Positions 17,569-25,755 of a stretch of 64,000 bases of DNA are shown piece after piece (positions within the stretch are counted from its first letter, which is position 1; each line of letters starts with the position of its first letter). The stretch comes from Gammaproteobacteria bacterium. Lineage in GTDB: Bacteria; Pseudomonadota; Gammaproteobacteria; Thiohalomonadales; Thiohalomonadaceae. A model generated the notes under the pieces. That model made no database searches, had not been told where the DNA came from, and saw only the letters and a list, made by a program, of their open reading frames with translations. The position numbers and the translations under genes are program-made. The DNA is taken from assembly GCA_023228645.1 (NCBI GenBank), contig JALOAT010000016.1, positions 1-64,000 on the forward strand, read 5' to 3'.

Positions 17569-19464
17569 TCAGCCCGTACGCCAATGCACCTGCACGAGTG
17601 TCCCTTCGCCGGGGACCGCATGGAGCGCGAAGCTGCCACCGGACATTTCCGCACGCTCGCGCATTGCCATGAGCCCGAAGCCGGGGCGCTCCGCCTGCCG
17701 CAGCGCCGCGGGCTCGAAGCCCCGGCCGTTGTCGCGCACGCTCACGGTGACGGTGTGCCCATCGGCCGTCAGCAGCACGTCGATGTGCGACGCATGGGCA
17801 TGCTCGACCACGTTGCGCAGCGCCTCCTGGAGGATACGGAAAATGACGGCGCGCAGGGGGCGCGGGATGTGCTCTTCACGTGCATCGAAACGGCGCGCCA
17901 TGCTGGGGCCGGACGGCGCGCGGCTGAATTCCCGCAGCAGCCACTCGAGCGTGGGCAGCAGGCCCAGGTCGTCGAGCATGGGCGGGCGCAGGGCCAGGGA
18001 GATGCGTCGCACTTCGTCGATGGCGTCGCGGATTTGCGTATCCACCTCGGTCAGCGCGGCGCACTCGCGACATTGACGCGGTGCGCCGGCGCGCCGCGCC
18101 TCCAGCCCGATGTGGATAGCGCTGAGACTCTGGCCGATACCGTCGTGCAGTTCCATGGCCACCCGTTTGCGCTCGCGTTCCTCGGCGTGCACCAGCGCTT
18201 CTGAAAGGCGATGCAGCTCACCGGCAATTCGCAGCTCACTGCCGGCGTCGATGACATGCCAGAAGGTGCCCGGCCCCTCCGGCAAGTCGACCATCGAGGT
18301 ACGGCTGCGCACCAGAATCTTGCTGCCGTCGCTACATACCAACTGCACGTTGCGCGCGGCGCCCTCGGTGTGGGGCCAGCCGGCGCGGAAGGCCTCCTGA
18401 AGCAGGACGTCGATCGGGAAACCCGTCAGGGCCGATACGGGGTAACCGACCAAGCGGGCGAACGCCGCATCACAAAATTCCAGTTGGCGTTGACGCACCA
18501 AGGCCGTCCCGGCGAAGTTCACGGGCGCGGCAGACGCCGCTGCAATGCGCGGCGGGTGCTCATCCGCGAGCGCCGAGGTGCACGCCTGCACGATGGTCTC
18601 AAGACGCTGGCTGTACTCGGCCATGGCCTCATCCGCCTCGTGCTGGCCGGTGACGTCATCGAACACCAGCAAGGCGTGCGCGCCGCCGGACATACCCTGG
18701 CACGGGAGCCGACGCAGGGTCAGGCGCAGGCGTTTCGAGAGCGTGGGGTGCTCCGCATCGAAGGCGCAATGGCTGCCGGGCTGAAGGTCGGCCAGCGCGG
18801 CGGTGAGCGTCGGCGCAAGCAGGGGTTGCAGGCGCCCGAGCACGGCGCCCAGCTGTCTTCCACACGCACGCTTGACCGGAATCAGTCCCCAGGTCTCCAT
18901 GGTGCGGTTCACGCGCAGGATGCGCGAGTTCTTGTCCATCAGCACGAGCCCCTGCAGCAGGGCGTCCGCGACGGCCTGCCACTCGTGTTTGGCCCGGATC
19001 ACGTGGCGCACTTGCAGGCGGCGGTCGTCGTTCTTCTGGCGGCGTTCGAAGGCGGTGTGCAGCATGGACGCGATGCTGCGCAGGAATTCGCCATCTGCGG
19101 CATCGAGCACGCGCGCGGCCGGCGCCGCCCAGCCCGCCACGGTGCCCGCCGCGAGTCGCAACAGCAGGCCATGGCCTGTCACGGGCTCGCCGCAAAACGG
19201 CGCGGCGTGGAGCACCTCCGCTTCCCGCCGCAGCAGCCACACGGCACCCTCCGGCACCGAGTCACACAGGGTGGCGGGGAATACGCACCCGTGCTGCCGT
19301 TGCGGACCCAGTTGTACCTGCACGGCACCGTAGCACTGCACCAACACCGTCTGCGCGCGGGCAAGCAGTTGCCTGGGATCACGGTACCGGGCGTTGAAGC
19401 GCGTGAGTTCGGTAAGGCGTTGCACCTGCCACTGGGCCGTCCGCGCCTGCGAAGGCTGGGGCAT
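17569..19464 (-). CDS. Cytosolic PAS/GAF sensor histidine kinase (HisKA_3 type)
   Basis: A 631-residue histidine kinase of the NarX/DegS class. No transmembrane segment is seen. Residues 25-145 look like a GAF domain, about 165-275 and 320-410 like PAS domains, and the dimerisation/phosphoacceptor helix has His440 in ERERKRVAMELHDGIGQ. The HATPase_c domain shows VEHAHA (N box), DNGRGFEPA (G1) and GFGLMAMRERA (G2). The ATG follows an AGGAAG site. No response regulator gene lies within this window beside it, so it is an orphan here; its partner is probably a LuxR/NarL-type regulator elsewhere. It should sense an intracellular ligand or redox state. Confidence 0.85.
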   Translation of the reverse strand: MPQPSQARTAQWQVQRLTELTRFNARYRDPRQLLARAQTVLVQCYGAVQVQLGPQRQHGCVFPATLCDSVPEGAVWLLRREAEVLHAAPFCGEPVTGHGLLLRLAAGTVAGWAAPAARVLDAADGEFLRSIASMLHTAFERRQKNDDRRLQVRHVIRAKHEWQAVADALLQGLVLMDKNSRILRVNRTMETWGLIPVKRACGRQLGAVLGRLQPLLAPTLTAALADLQPGSHCAFDAEHPTLSKRLRLTLRRLPCQGMSGGAHALLVFDDVTGQHEADEAMAEYSQRLETIVQACTSALADEHPPRIAAASAAPVNFAGTALVRQRQLEFCDAAFARLVGYPVSALTGFPIDVLLQEAFRAGWPHTEGAARNVQLVCSDGSKILVRSRTSMVDLPEGPGTFWHVIDAGSELRIAGELHRLSEALVHAEERERKRVAMELHDGIGQSLSAIHIGLEARRAGAPRQCRECAALTEVDTQIRDAIDEVRRISLALRPPMLDDLGLLPTLEWLLREFSRAPSGPSMARRFDAREEHIPRPLRAVIFRILQEALRNVVEHAHASHIDVLLTADGHTVTVSVRDNGRGFEPAALRQAERPGFGLMAMRERAEMSGGSFALHAVPGEGTLVQVHWRTG

Positions 19465-19536
19465 TCGAAGCTTCCTGCTGGATTATTGTGACGGAGGTCG
19501 CAAGAAAACTAGCAGGTGTCCCGTTGATGGCAAGCA

Positions 19537-20577
19537 TCAGGGTTGCACGAGGCCGGACTGATGCAAGGCGATGACGCGTTCCCAGGCATGTCGCTCCACA
19601 ATACGCGCACGGGCGGCGGCCGCGTGGGCGCGGCGTTCGGGGCCGCCCAGGTCTTCGGCCCACGTGATCGCGGCCGGGAGGTCCTGAGGGCCGCTGAAAT
19701 ACCACGCCAAGTCCCCGGCGAATTCGCGGTTCACTGGCGTGTCATAGGCGATGAGCGGGGCGCCGCAGCCAAGCGCGCCCAGGAGCGACGGACTGCCCAC
19801 GGCATTGCCGTGAAAGCAGGCCAGGGCGTGGCAGCGCAGCACCGCTTGCCGTGGCGCATCCACCGGACCGATGAAACGTACCCGCGCCCCGGCGTAGCCG
19901 CGTAGCTGGGCCGCGTAGGCCGTGTCCACGTCGATGGCGCCGACGATCACCAACGGAAAGGTGGAGTGCGCCGCGAGAAAACCCTCGATGATCTCCTGCA
20001 CGCGGTTCTCGCGGCGTGGGCGCCCCACCAGCAGGTAGTAACAGCCGGGTGCGAGCTCCCATTCGGCGAGTCTCTCCGGGTCCTGCCCGCCGGGCGTGTC
20101 CGCGCCGGGCGGGATCACGCGGGCCGGCGGCAGCCGGCCCATCACCGCGCGTAGCTGCGCGAGGGTCGCCTCGCTGTCGACCACCAGCGTCGCAGAGCGC
20201 AGCCATGGCAACATGCGTCGCCGAACGGCGCCATCCACGCGGAACCACACGCATGCGCCCAGCAGCGGCGCGAGCAGCGTGGACCACAGCGAGCGGCCGC
20301 CGATCACATAGATCAGGTCGCACCCGCGTACGCAGCGCGCCAGAAACAGCGCGTCGTCGAACACCCCGAGCACCGGTGTACGTCGCTGCACGCGCTGCAG
20401 GATCCGCAGGGAGGCCGCCTCAAGGGTGTCGTGCGCCCCGCACAACAGGCTCACGCGATGACCGGCGGCGACCAGCCTCGTCGCGAGTTCCGATGCGACC
20501 GGATCCTCTCCGTCGTACCAGGCGGCGGTGCGACGGCCACCGAGGATCGCGATGGACAAGCCGGAGTCGGCGCGCAT
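19537..20577 (-). CDS. Glycosyltransferase, family 4-like
   Basis: A 346-residue protein with the GT-B two-domain pattern. The N-terminal half starts with LSIAILGGRR and the C-terminal half has YYLLVGRPRRENRVQEIIEGF, the inter-domain hinge typical of GT4 enzymes, then SPSLLGALGCGAPLIAYDTPVNRE, matching the nucleotide-sugar EX7E-like region in degenerate form. The ATG at 20577 is supported by an AGGGGAG site; the frame is open to 20712. It stands alone, divergent from a nuclease gene. The acceptor and donor sugar are unknown; a role in exopolysaccharide or LPS modification is possible. Confidence 0.7.
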   Translation of the reverse strand: MRADSGLSIAILGGRRTAAWYDGEDPVASELATRLVAAGHRVSLLCGAHDTLEAASLRILQRVQRRTPVLGVFDDALFLARCVRGCDLIYVIGGRSLWSTLLAPLLGACVWFRVDGAVRRRMLPWLRSATLVVDSEATLAQLRAVMGRLPPARVIPPGADTPGGQDPERLAEWELAPGCYYLLVGRPRRENRVQEIIEGFLAAHSTFPLVIVGAIDVDTAYAAQLRGYAGARVRFIGPVDAPRQAVLRCHALACFHGNAVGSPSLLGALGCGAPLIAYDTPVNREFAGDLAWYFSGPQDLPAAITWAEDLGGPERRAHAAAARARIVERHAWERVIALHQSGLVQP

Positions 20578-20705
20578 TGGCTCCCCTGGGGCGGGCGATT
20601 CGTTGTCCGCTTCCCTGGAAGTGTATGCGCCGGCAGTACAGGTTGGTGCGCGCCATGGGGCCGACCGGCCCGTTATAATCCCCGCGCCCGTCCACTGGTA
20701 TCTCC

Positions 20706-21527
20706 ATGTCACGCCGACCTGCCCGACGTCCCCGCCTCTCCCGCTGGTTGACTGCGCTGCTGCTGTGCGCCGCCGTTGCCGTCGATTACGTTCATGAGGT
20801 GCAGTCCGCGCGCCCGGCCATGTCCTGGATGGGCGTACCGGAATCCCGCGGCGATCTGTTCAGCTGGACGCGCGTGCTGCGCAACGACGGCTTCATGCTC
20901 GGCTGGTCGGACCTGCGCGGCAATGCCCTGTGGGTAACCTACCGTCTCACCCCGCCGCCGGCCCACGGCCGGCGTCTGCCGCGCCCGGAGCGCTTCAGCG
21001 CAGACTGGCGCGCGCTCGGCCTCATCGATCACGACGCGTACACCCGCAGCGGCTATGACCGCGGGCATCTCGCGCCCAATCACGCCATCGCCCGCCTGTA
21101 CGGGCGGGACGCGCAACTGGCGACCTTCCGCATGACCAACATCTCGCCCCAGCGCAGCGACCTCAACCAGCGGCTGTGGCAGCGCCTGGAGCAGTATGAA
21201 TTCGATCAGCTGGCGGCACGCTACGGCGAGGTGTGGGTGACCACCGGTCCGGTGTTCACCGGCGAGCGCACGCGTTTGCGCAGCCACCCCCTGGTGGAAA
21301 TCCCGGACGCGTTCTACAAGCTGTTTGCGGTCACCGAAGCGGACGGCAACCCGCGCCTGTTCGCCTTCCTCATCCCGCAGCAGGTGCGCGGCGATGAACC
21401 GCTGGCGCGCTACGTGGTGAGCGTGGACGACGTCGAGAAGCTCACCGGCCTCGACTTCTTCCATGTTTTGGAAGATCCGCTGGAAGAGCGCCTGGAGGCG
21501 GCTGCACTGGTGCCGCCGGGGATTTGA
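20706..21527 (+). CDS. DNA/RNA non-specific endonuclease (NUC family), exported
   Basis: A 273-residue beta-beta-alpha-metal nuclease like Serratia nuclease or mitochondrial EndoG. The DRGH motif is at residues 118-121 with catalytic His121, followed by NISPQ at Asn145 and the metal-binding Asn in SDLNQRLWQRLE. An N-terminal arginine-rich segment and hydrophobic stretch (residues 14-27) form a signal peptide or anchor, so it probably acts in the periplasm or outside, where such enzymes degrade nucleic acid for nutrition. It is convergent with msrA with a long hairpin between. Confidence 0.9.
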   Translation: MSRRPARRPRLSRWLTALLLCAAVAVDYVHEVQSARPAMSWMGVPESRGDLFSWTRVLRNDGFMLGWSDLRGNALWVTYRLTPPPAHGRRLPRPERFSADWRALGLIDHDAYTRSGYDRGHLAPNHAIARLYGRDAQLATFRMTNISPQRSDLNQRLWQRLEQYEFDQLAARYGEVWVTTGPVFTGERTRLRSHPLVEIPDAFYKLFAVTEADGNPRLFAFLIPQQVRGDEPLARYVVSVDDVEKLTGLDFFHVLEDPLEERLEAAALVPPGI

Positions 21528-21548
21528 GTTTGGGTTCTTCGGGTTTTG

Positions 21549-21705
21549 ACGCGGAGGTCGCGGAGGCGCGGAGGACACGGAGAAAATACCTGCACATAAT
21601 TCCATCCCGCCGCCCTCTGGTGCGTTGACCCAGCCTGCTGTACCGGAACCGCCGCGAAAGCGAACACGATTCTCCGCGTCCTCCGCGCCTCCGCGTCCTC
21701 CGCGT
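21549..21705. repeat. Purine-unit tandem hairpin B
   Basis: Arms 21549-21583 and 21671-21705 (35 bases each) are inverted repeats with two mismatches and an 87-base loop. Arms are built from about four tandem copies of an 8-base GCGGAGG-type unit. The element sits between the convergent nuclease and msrA genes and may terminate both. Confidence 0.75.
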
Positions 21706-21713
21706 TTATGCGT

Positions 21714-22352
21714 TCACTCCAACACGCCGACAGGGCAGGTCACGCCGGTACCGCCGTGGCCGCAGTAGCCGCCGGGGTTCTTGGCCAGGTATTGCTGGTG
21801 GTAGTCCTCGGCGTAGTAGAACTCGGGGGCCTCGCGGATCTCGGTGGTGACGGGGCCGAAGCCGGCGGCGCGCAGGCGTTTCTCGTAGGCGGTGCGTGAG
21901 GCCAGCGCAGCCTGCTTCTGCGCGTCGCCGTAGGTGTAAACCGCAGAACGGTACTGGGTGCCCACGTCGGCGCCCTGGCGCATACCCTGGCTGGGGTCGT
22001 GACCTTCCCAGAACGCCTTCAGCAGTTCCTCATAGCTGACCACGTCCGGATCGAACACCACGCGCACCACCTCGGTGTGACCGGTCATGCCTGTGCAGAC
22101 CTCGCGATAGGTCGGGTTGGGCGTGTAACCGCCTGCGTAACCCACCATGGTCGAATACACGCCCGGCAACTCCCAGAAGCGCTTCTCCGTGCCCCAGAAA
22201 CAGCCCATGCCGAACATGGCCATGGCCATACCCGCAGGGAACGGCGGGACGATGCGGTGACCGTTCACTTCATGGGTCTCCGGCACAGACAGGGCCGTGG
22301 CGCGCCCGGGCAGGGCCTCTTCGGGACGGGGCATGTAGTGTCTGGAAGTCAT
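21714..22352 (-). CDS. msrA: Peptide-methionine (S)-S-oxide reductase
   Basis: A 212-residue enzyme that reduces methionine-S-sulfoxide in proteins and free methionine, the same length as E. coli MsrA. The catalytic cysteine is Cys51 in GCFWGTEK, and recycling cysteines are in the C-terminal YCGHGG and VTCPVG motifs, so it is a three-cysteine thioredoxin-dependent enzyme. TrxA, encoded at 55.7 kb, would be the reductant. No signal peptide, so cytoplasmic. It is transcribed alone. Confidence 0.95.
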   Translation of the reverse strand: MTSRHYMPRPEEALPGRATALSVPETHEVNGHRIVPPFPAGMAMAMFGMGCFWGTEKRFWELPGVYSTMVGYAGGYTPNPTYREVCTGMTGHTEVVRVVFDPDVVSYEELLKAFWEGHDPSQGMRQGADVGTQYRSAVYTYGDAQKQAALASRTAYEKRLRAAGFGPVTTEIREAPEFYYAEDYHQQYLAKNPGGYCGHGGTGVTCPVGVLE

Positions 22353-22388
22353 GTGCCTACACTCTCACCGGTGCGACAGCAGAGGTAC

Positions 22389-22688
22389 TCATCCAAGCTT
22401 AGCGCGCACGCTCTCGACCTTGTCTTCCAGGGTCTGCTCCTTATCGGTCCGCGTGCCCGCGTAGATCACAGTGGAAATGCGCGGCGCACCCATGGCGTGT
22501 ACGCGCTCGTGGCAGGCCTTGATGGCAGCGAACGCCGCATCCCATTCAGCTTCCACATTGGTGCCGTTGGCGTGCAGCTGGTACTTCACGCCCGAGGCCT
22601 CCAGTACCTTTTCGCACGCCGCCACATACTCGGACACGGACACGCCCACACCCATGGGCACCACGGAAAAACTCAGCAGAACCTTCAT
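22389..22688 (-). CDS. MTH1187-family thiamine-binding protein
   Basis: A 99-residue ferredoxin-like-fold protein of the MTH1187/YkoF-like family, which binds thiamine or hydroxymethylpyrimidine. Family features are the opening MKVLLSFSVVPMG, VSEYVAAC, the LHANGTNVE strand and the C-terminal TRTDKEQTLEDKVESV helix. The ATG at 22688 has a GGAAGG site; the open frame further upstream (to 23039) is not family-like. It sits alone with no thiamine-synthesis gene nearby, so its exact job (vitamin storage or delivery) is not shown by context. Confidence 0.85.
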   Translation of the reverse strand: MKVLLSFSVVPMGVGVSVSEYVAACEKVLEASGVKYQLHANGTNVEAEWDAAFAAIKACHERVHAMGAPRISTVIYAGTRTDKEQTLEDKVESVRAKLG

Positions 22689-22878
22689 TTCGCATTCCTT
22701 CCAGGAAAGAAAACCATCCCCCGCGCTCGGGGAGAATATGGCAAACCACACCACGAAAACGTAGCCCGGATGGAGCGTAGCGAAATCCGGGTAAATCCCA
22801 GCACGCAGCACACACTGCGTGAGCGGTGCCGCCACGCCGGGGCACAGCCCTCGCGCAGGCCCATCAACGAAGAGGATT

Positions 22879-22968
22879 AACGCAAAGACGCATAGGCCGC
22901 GAAGAACGCCAAGGTGCTCGTAAATGTCGTCCAACGATTGGTTCTTGCGTACTCTGCGCCTTTGCGTT
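22879..22968. repeat. Purine-unit tandem hairpin C (degenerate)
   Basis: ACGCAAAGACGCAT at 22880-22893 with further units ACGCC AAG to 22913 faces CTTGCGTACTCTGCGCCTTTGCGTT at 22944-22968 as an imperfect inverted repeat. The unit resembles the other hairpins of this window (ACRCRRAGG) but the arms have diverged. It lies just after the methyltransferase stop codon. Confidence 0.55.
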
Positions 22969-22986
22969 GGGCTGTTTTCCCAAAGG

Positions 22987-23916
22987 TCAGCCGAGATAGC
23001 CCTTGCGGATGTCATAGGCCTGGGTGCGCGTTTCGCCACCGGTCTTGTGATTGACCTGCCAGCGCACGTTCACGCCCACGTCGAAGCGCGTGTCGGAATG
23101 CAGACGCAGCGCGACCGCGTCGCCGGGCGCGACGTGCAAGGGATGTTGCAAGGGCAGATACAACTGCTCCCAGTGGGTGCGCGGCGCATCGGGTGCGGTG
23201 GCGAGGTGCACGCCCTCAACCAACTCACATTCCCACCACAGCGCGAAGCCGTAGATGGCCTCCTGCTTTGCCGACCCCCAGCGCACCTCGCCCTGGCGCA
23301 CGCTCTTGTTCTTGCGGCCCAGTTCCACATTGTCCCAGGACTGGATGGCATCGGGCGCAACGAGCAGATCAGACGGCAGGATGCTGCGCACGTACATATT
23401 GTGGAAGGTCATTTCCTTCGCCGGCGTGAAGTCGAGGCCCAGGTCCGTCTCGTCCCATACGGTCAGGTCACGGTGGAAGCGATCGCTCACCACCGGTGCG
23501 ACCAGCTGGGTGATGCGCCGCGGGATGACGATGCCGCCGGGTTTGAGGAAACGCAGGGCGTCGTTGAGAGTTTCGATGATGTTCTCTTCGTAGGCGAAAT
23601 TGCCCAGGGTCTCCGAGACGATCACATCGACCGGTTCGAGGTCGAGGACGTTGGTGGAGTGGTCGTGATAGAAATGACAGTTGCGGACCTTGTTAAGCCT
23701 GGCCAACTTCACCGCCAGTTCCATCACATCCGCCTGCTCGAACAGATGCACCGCCCGCGCCCCGAGCCGGCTGGCGAGAAAGCCGAGCACACCCGTCCCC
23801 GAGCCAATATCCGCCACCGTGCTCTTCCCCGCCACCACCACCCGCTTCAACGCCTCGTGAAAGGCCTCATTGCGCACCCGATCGGCGAGCATGGTGCGGT
23901 GATAGTCGATGAGCAT
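22987..23916 (-). CDS. Protein arginine N-methyltransferase-like enzyme
   Basis: A 309-residue class I SAM-dependent methyltransferase with PRMT hallmarks. Motif I is VADIGSGTGVLG (residues 34-45), the acidic post-I residue is Glu60, the double-E loop is SETLGNFAYEEN with Glu102 and Glu110/Glu111, and a THW loop (Thr247-His-Trp249, followed by EQ) sits in the C-terminal beta-barrel half. This arrangement is typical of eukaryotic PRMTs that methylate arginine on proteins. The ATG at 23916 is chosen for the fit of the N-terminal helix and a CGGAG site; the frame is open to 23973. It is flanked by hairpins and probably monocistronic. Substrate unknown. Confidence 0.8.
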   Translation of the reverse strand: MLIDYHRTMLADRVRNEAFHEALKRVVVAGKSTVADIGSGTGVLGFLASRLGARAVHLFEQADVMELAVKLARLNKVRNCHFYHDHSTNVLDLEPVDVIVSETLGNFAYEENIIETLNDALRFLKPGGIVIPRRITQLVAPVVSDRFHRDLTVWDETDLGLDFTPAKEMTFHNMYVRSILPSDLLVAPDAIQSWDNVELGRKNKSVRQGEVRWGSAKQEAIYGFALWWECELVEGVHLATAPDAPRTHWEQLYLPLQHPLHVAPGDAVALRLHSDTRFDVGVNVRWQVNHKTGGETRTQAYDIRKGYLG

Positions 23917-23947
23917 CGGGGCACTCCGGAACGAAGGGTAAAAGAAT

Positions 23948-24024
23948 TCACCACAAAGCCCACGAAGGGGCACAAAGGAAAGATGGGTTGCCTCTCCTTG
24001 CGGCCTTCGTGTCCTTCGTGGTGA
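23948..24024. repeat. Purine-unit tandem hairpin D
   Basis: Arms 23948-23967 and 24005-24024 (20 bases) are imperfect inverted repeats built from CCACRAAGG-type units around a 37-base loop. The element lies between the thioesterase stop codon and the methyltransferase start. Confidence 0.65.
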
Positions 24025-24035
24025 CTATCTTCCTC

Positions 24036-24392
24036 TTAACGCGGCAATGGCACCTTGCAGCCGTCGGCGTCGACGCGGACGAAGCTGATGCGGGTGGCGA
24101 ACACCACTTCCTCGCCGCCGGTTTCGATGTCGTCGGCGTACACCGTGGCGGTGTATTGCACGGAGGTGTTACCCACTAACGTGCGCTGGACGTCGAAGCG
24201 CAGGATAGCGCCGTTGCGCACGCTCTTGCGGAACTCCAGGCCGTCCATGCCGATGGTGACGAACTTGCAGCCGGGATATTCCAGGCTCGCGGCGATCCAG
24301 GCGTATTCGTCGATCCACTTCAGCAGATTGCCGCCGAAGAGATAGCCGTAGTGATTCAGGTGTTCAGGCAGTACGAGCTTGTAGCTTTCCAT
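24036..24392 (-). CDS. Acyl-CoA thioesterase, hotdog fold
   Basis: A 118-residue single hotdog-domain protein of the YciA/BACH-like acyl-CoA hydrolase group. The conserved core HLNHYGYLFGGNLLKWIDE holds the asparagine/GG motif and the Asp-Glu pair of this family, followed by the VQRTLVGNTSVQYTATVY beta-sheet. The ATG at 24392 (MESYKLV) is preferred; sequence upstream of it is made of the intergenic repeat and is not coding. It should cleave acyl-CoAs in the cytoplasm; chain-length preference is unknown. It is bounded by repeat hairpins on both sides and is likely a single-gene unit. Confidence 0.85.
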   Translation of the reverse strand: MESYKLVLPEHLNHYGYLFGGNLLKWIDEYAWIAASLEYPGCKFVTIGMDGLEFRKSVRNGAILRFDVQRTLVGNTSVQYTATVYADDIETGGEEVVFATRISFVRVDADGCKVPLPR

Positions 24393-24404
24393 GGGACGAA
24401 AGAC

Positions 24405-24533
24405 TAACACGGGGAACACGGGGAACACGGGGGGTACAAGATGTATGCTCCGCCACGGGCATGTCTGATTCCTGCTCGCGGCGCGCAACCAGCAACGTTT
24501 TTCTTCCCCGTGTTCCCCGTGTCCCCCGTGTTA
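24405..24533. repeat. Purine-unit tandem hairpin E
   Basis: Arms 24405-24433 and 24505-24533 are near-perfect inverted repeats. Each arm is three tandem 9-base units of the AACACGGGG type. The loop is about 70 bases. The element lies between the hemE stop codon and the thioesterase start. Confidence 0.75.
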
Positions 24534-24542
24534 TAGCTTTTC

Positions 24543-25607
24543 TCAGTTGTGGTAGGGCCGGCTGAGTTCGTGGACGGCTTCGACGAAGGCCTTGGCGCGG
24601 TCGGGCTCCACGTGCTGGTGGATGCCGTGGCCGAGGTTGAAGACGTGGCCGCTGCCCTTGCCGTAGCTGGCGAGGATTTCGCTCACTTCGCGGCGGATGC
24701 GCTCGGGGGAGGCGTAGAGCACGCTCGGGTCCATGTTGCCCTGCAATGCGACCTTGTCACCCACGCGCCGGCGCGCATCGCCGAGGTCGGTGGTCCAGTC
24801 CAGGCCCAGGGCGTCGGCGCCGGTCTCGGCCATGGCCTCAAGCCACTGGCCGCCGCCCTTGGTGAACAGGATCACCGGGACCTTGCGGTCTTCGGCCTCG
24901 CGGGTGAGGCCGGCGACGATGCTCTGCATGTAACGCAGGGAGAATTCCTTGTAGTCACGCGGGGTGAGATTGCCGCCCCAGGTGTCGAAAATCATCAGCG
25001 CCTGGGCACCGGCGGCCACCTGGGCGTTGAGGTAGCTGGTGACGGAGCGCGCGACGACGTCCAGCAGTTTGTGCAGCAGCGCCGGCTGGTCGAACATCAT
25101 GGCCTTGATGACGGCGAATTCCTTGGAGGAGCCGCCTTCCACCATGTAGGTAGCGAGGGTCCAGGGGCTGCCGGCGAAGCCGATGAGGGGCACGCGGCCG
25201 TTCAGTTCGCGGCGGATGACGCGCACGGCGTCCATCACGTATTTCAGTTCACCTTCCGGATCGGGGACGCCCAGCTTGGCCACGTCCGCAGCGCTGCGCA
25301 CCGGGTGCGCAAACTTCGGGCCTTCACCCACGCCGAAGGACAGGCCGAGGCCCATGGCGTCCGGGATGGTGAGGATGTCGGAGAACAGGATGGCCGCGTC
25401 GAGCGGAAAGCGGTCCAGGGGCTGGAGGGTGACTTCGCAGGCCAGCTCGGGGTTCTTGCACAGGGCCATGAAGTCGCCGGCCTTGGCGCGCGTGGCGCGG
25501 TACTCCGGCAGGTAGCGTCCCGCCTGGCGCATCATCCATACGGGGGTGTAATCGACCGGCTGCTTCAGCAGCGCGCGCAAGAAGCGGTCATTCTTGAGTT
25601 CGGACAT
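24543..25607 (-). CDS. hemE: Uroporphyrinogen decarboxylase
   Basis: A 354-residue cytoplasmic enzyme that decarboxylates the four acetate side chains of uroporphyrinogen III to give coproporphyrinogen III in heme synthesis. The signature PVWMMRQAGRYLPEYR is at residues 21-36, and the second signature GFAGSPWTLATYMVEGG is in the middle. The FDTWGG motif is also present. Length matches the family (about 354). The ATG at 25607 (MSELKNDRF) is chosen; the upstream open frame consists of repeat sequence. It lies between two repeat hairpins and downstream of gltD. Confidence 0.96.
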   Translation of the reverse strand: MSELKNDRFLRALLKQPVDYTPVWMMRQAGRYLPEYRATRAKAGDFMALCKNPELACEVTLQPLDRFPLDAAILFSDILTIPDAMGLGLSFGVGEGPKFAHPVRSAADVAKLGVPDPEGELKYVMDAVRVIRRELNGRVPLIGFAGSPWTLATYMVEGGSSKEFAVIKAMMFDQPALLHKLLDVVARSVTSYLNAQVAAGAQALMIFDTWGGNLTPRDYKEFSLRYMQSIVAGLTREAEDRKVPVILFTKGGGQWLEAMAETGADALGLDWTTDLGDARRRVGDKVALQGNMDPSVLYASPERIRREVSEILASYGKGSGHVFNLGHGIHQHVEPDRAKAFVEAVHELSRPYHN

Positions 25608-25612
25608 GAAGA

Positions 25613-25742
25613 TTAACCACGGGGAACACGGGGGACACGGGGGTGTGACCGCCCGCGCCTGCCGCATCGCCGTTCAGAGATAAATCAGGGACCCGAGAGA
25701 ATACCTCAATTCCTCCCCGCGTTTCCCGTGTCCCCCGTGGTT
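25613..25742. repeat. Purine-unit tandem hairpin F
   Basis: Arms 25613-25643 and 25714-25742 are inverted repeats with a few mismatches, made of ACACGGGGG-type 9-10 base units. The loop is about 70 bases. It lies between the gltD stop codon and the hemE start, and its units resemble hairpin E closely enough that the two probably share an origin. Confidence 0.72.
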
Positions 25743-25755
25743 CAGGCGTTTTTCT

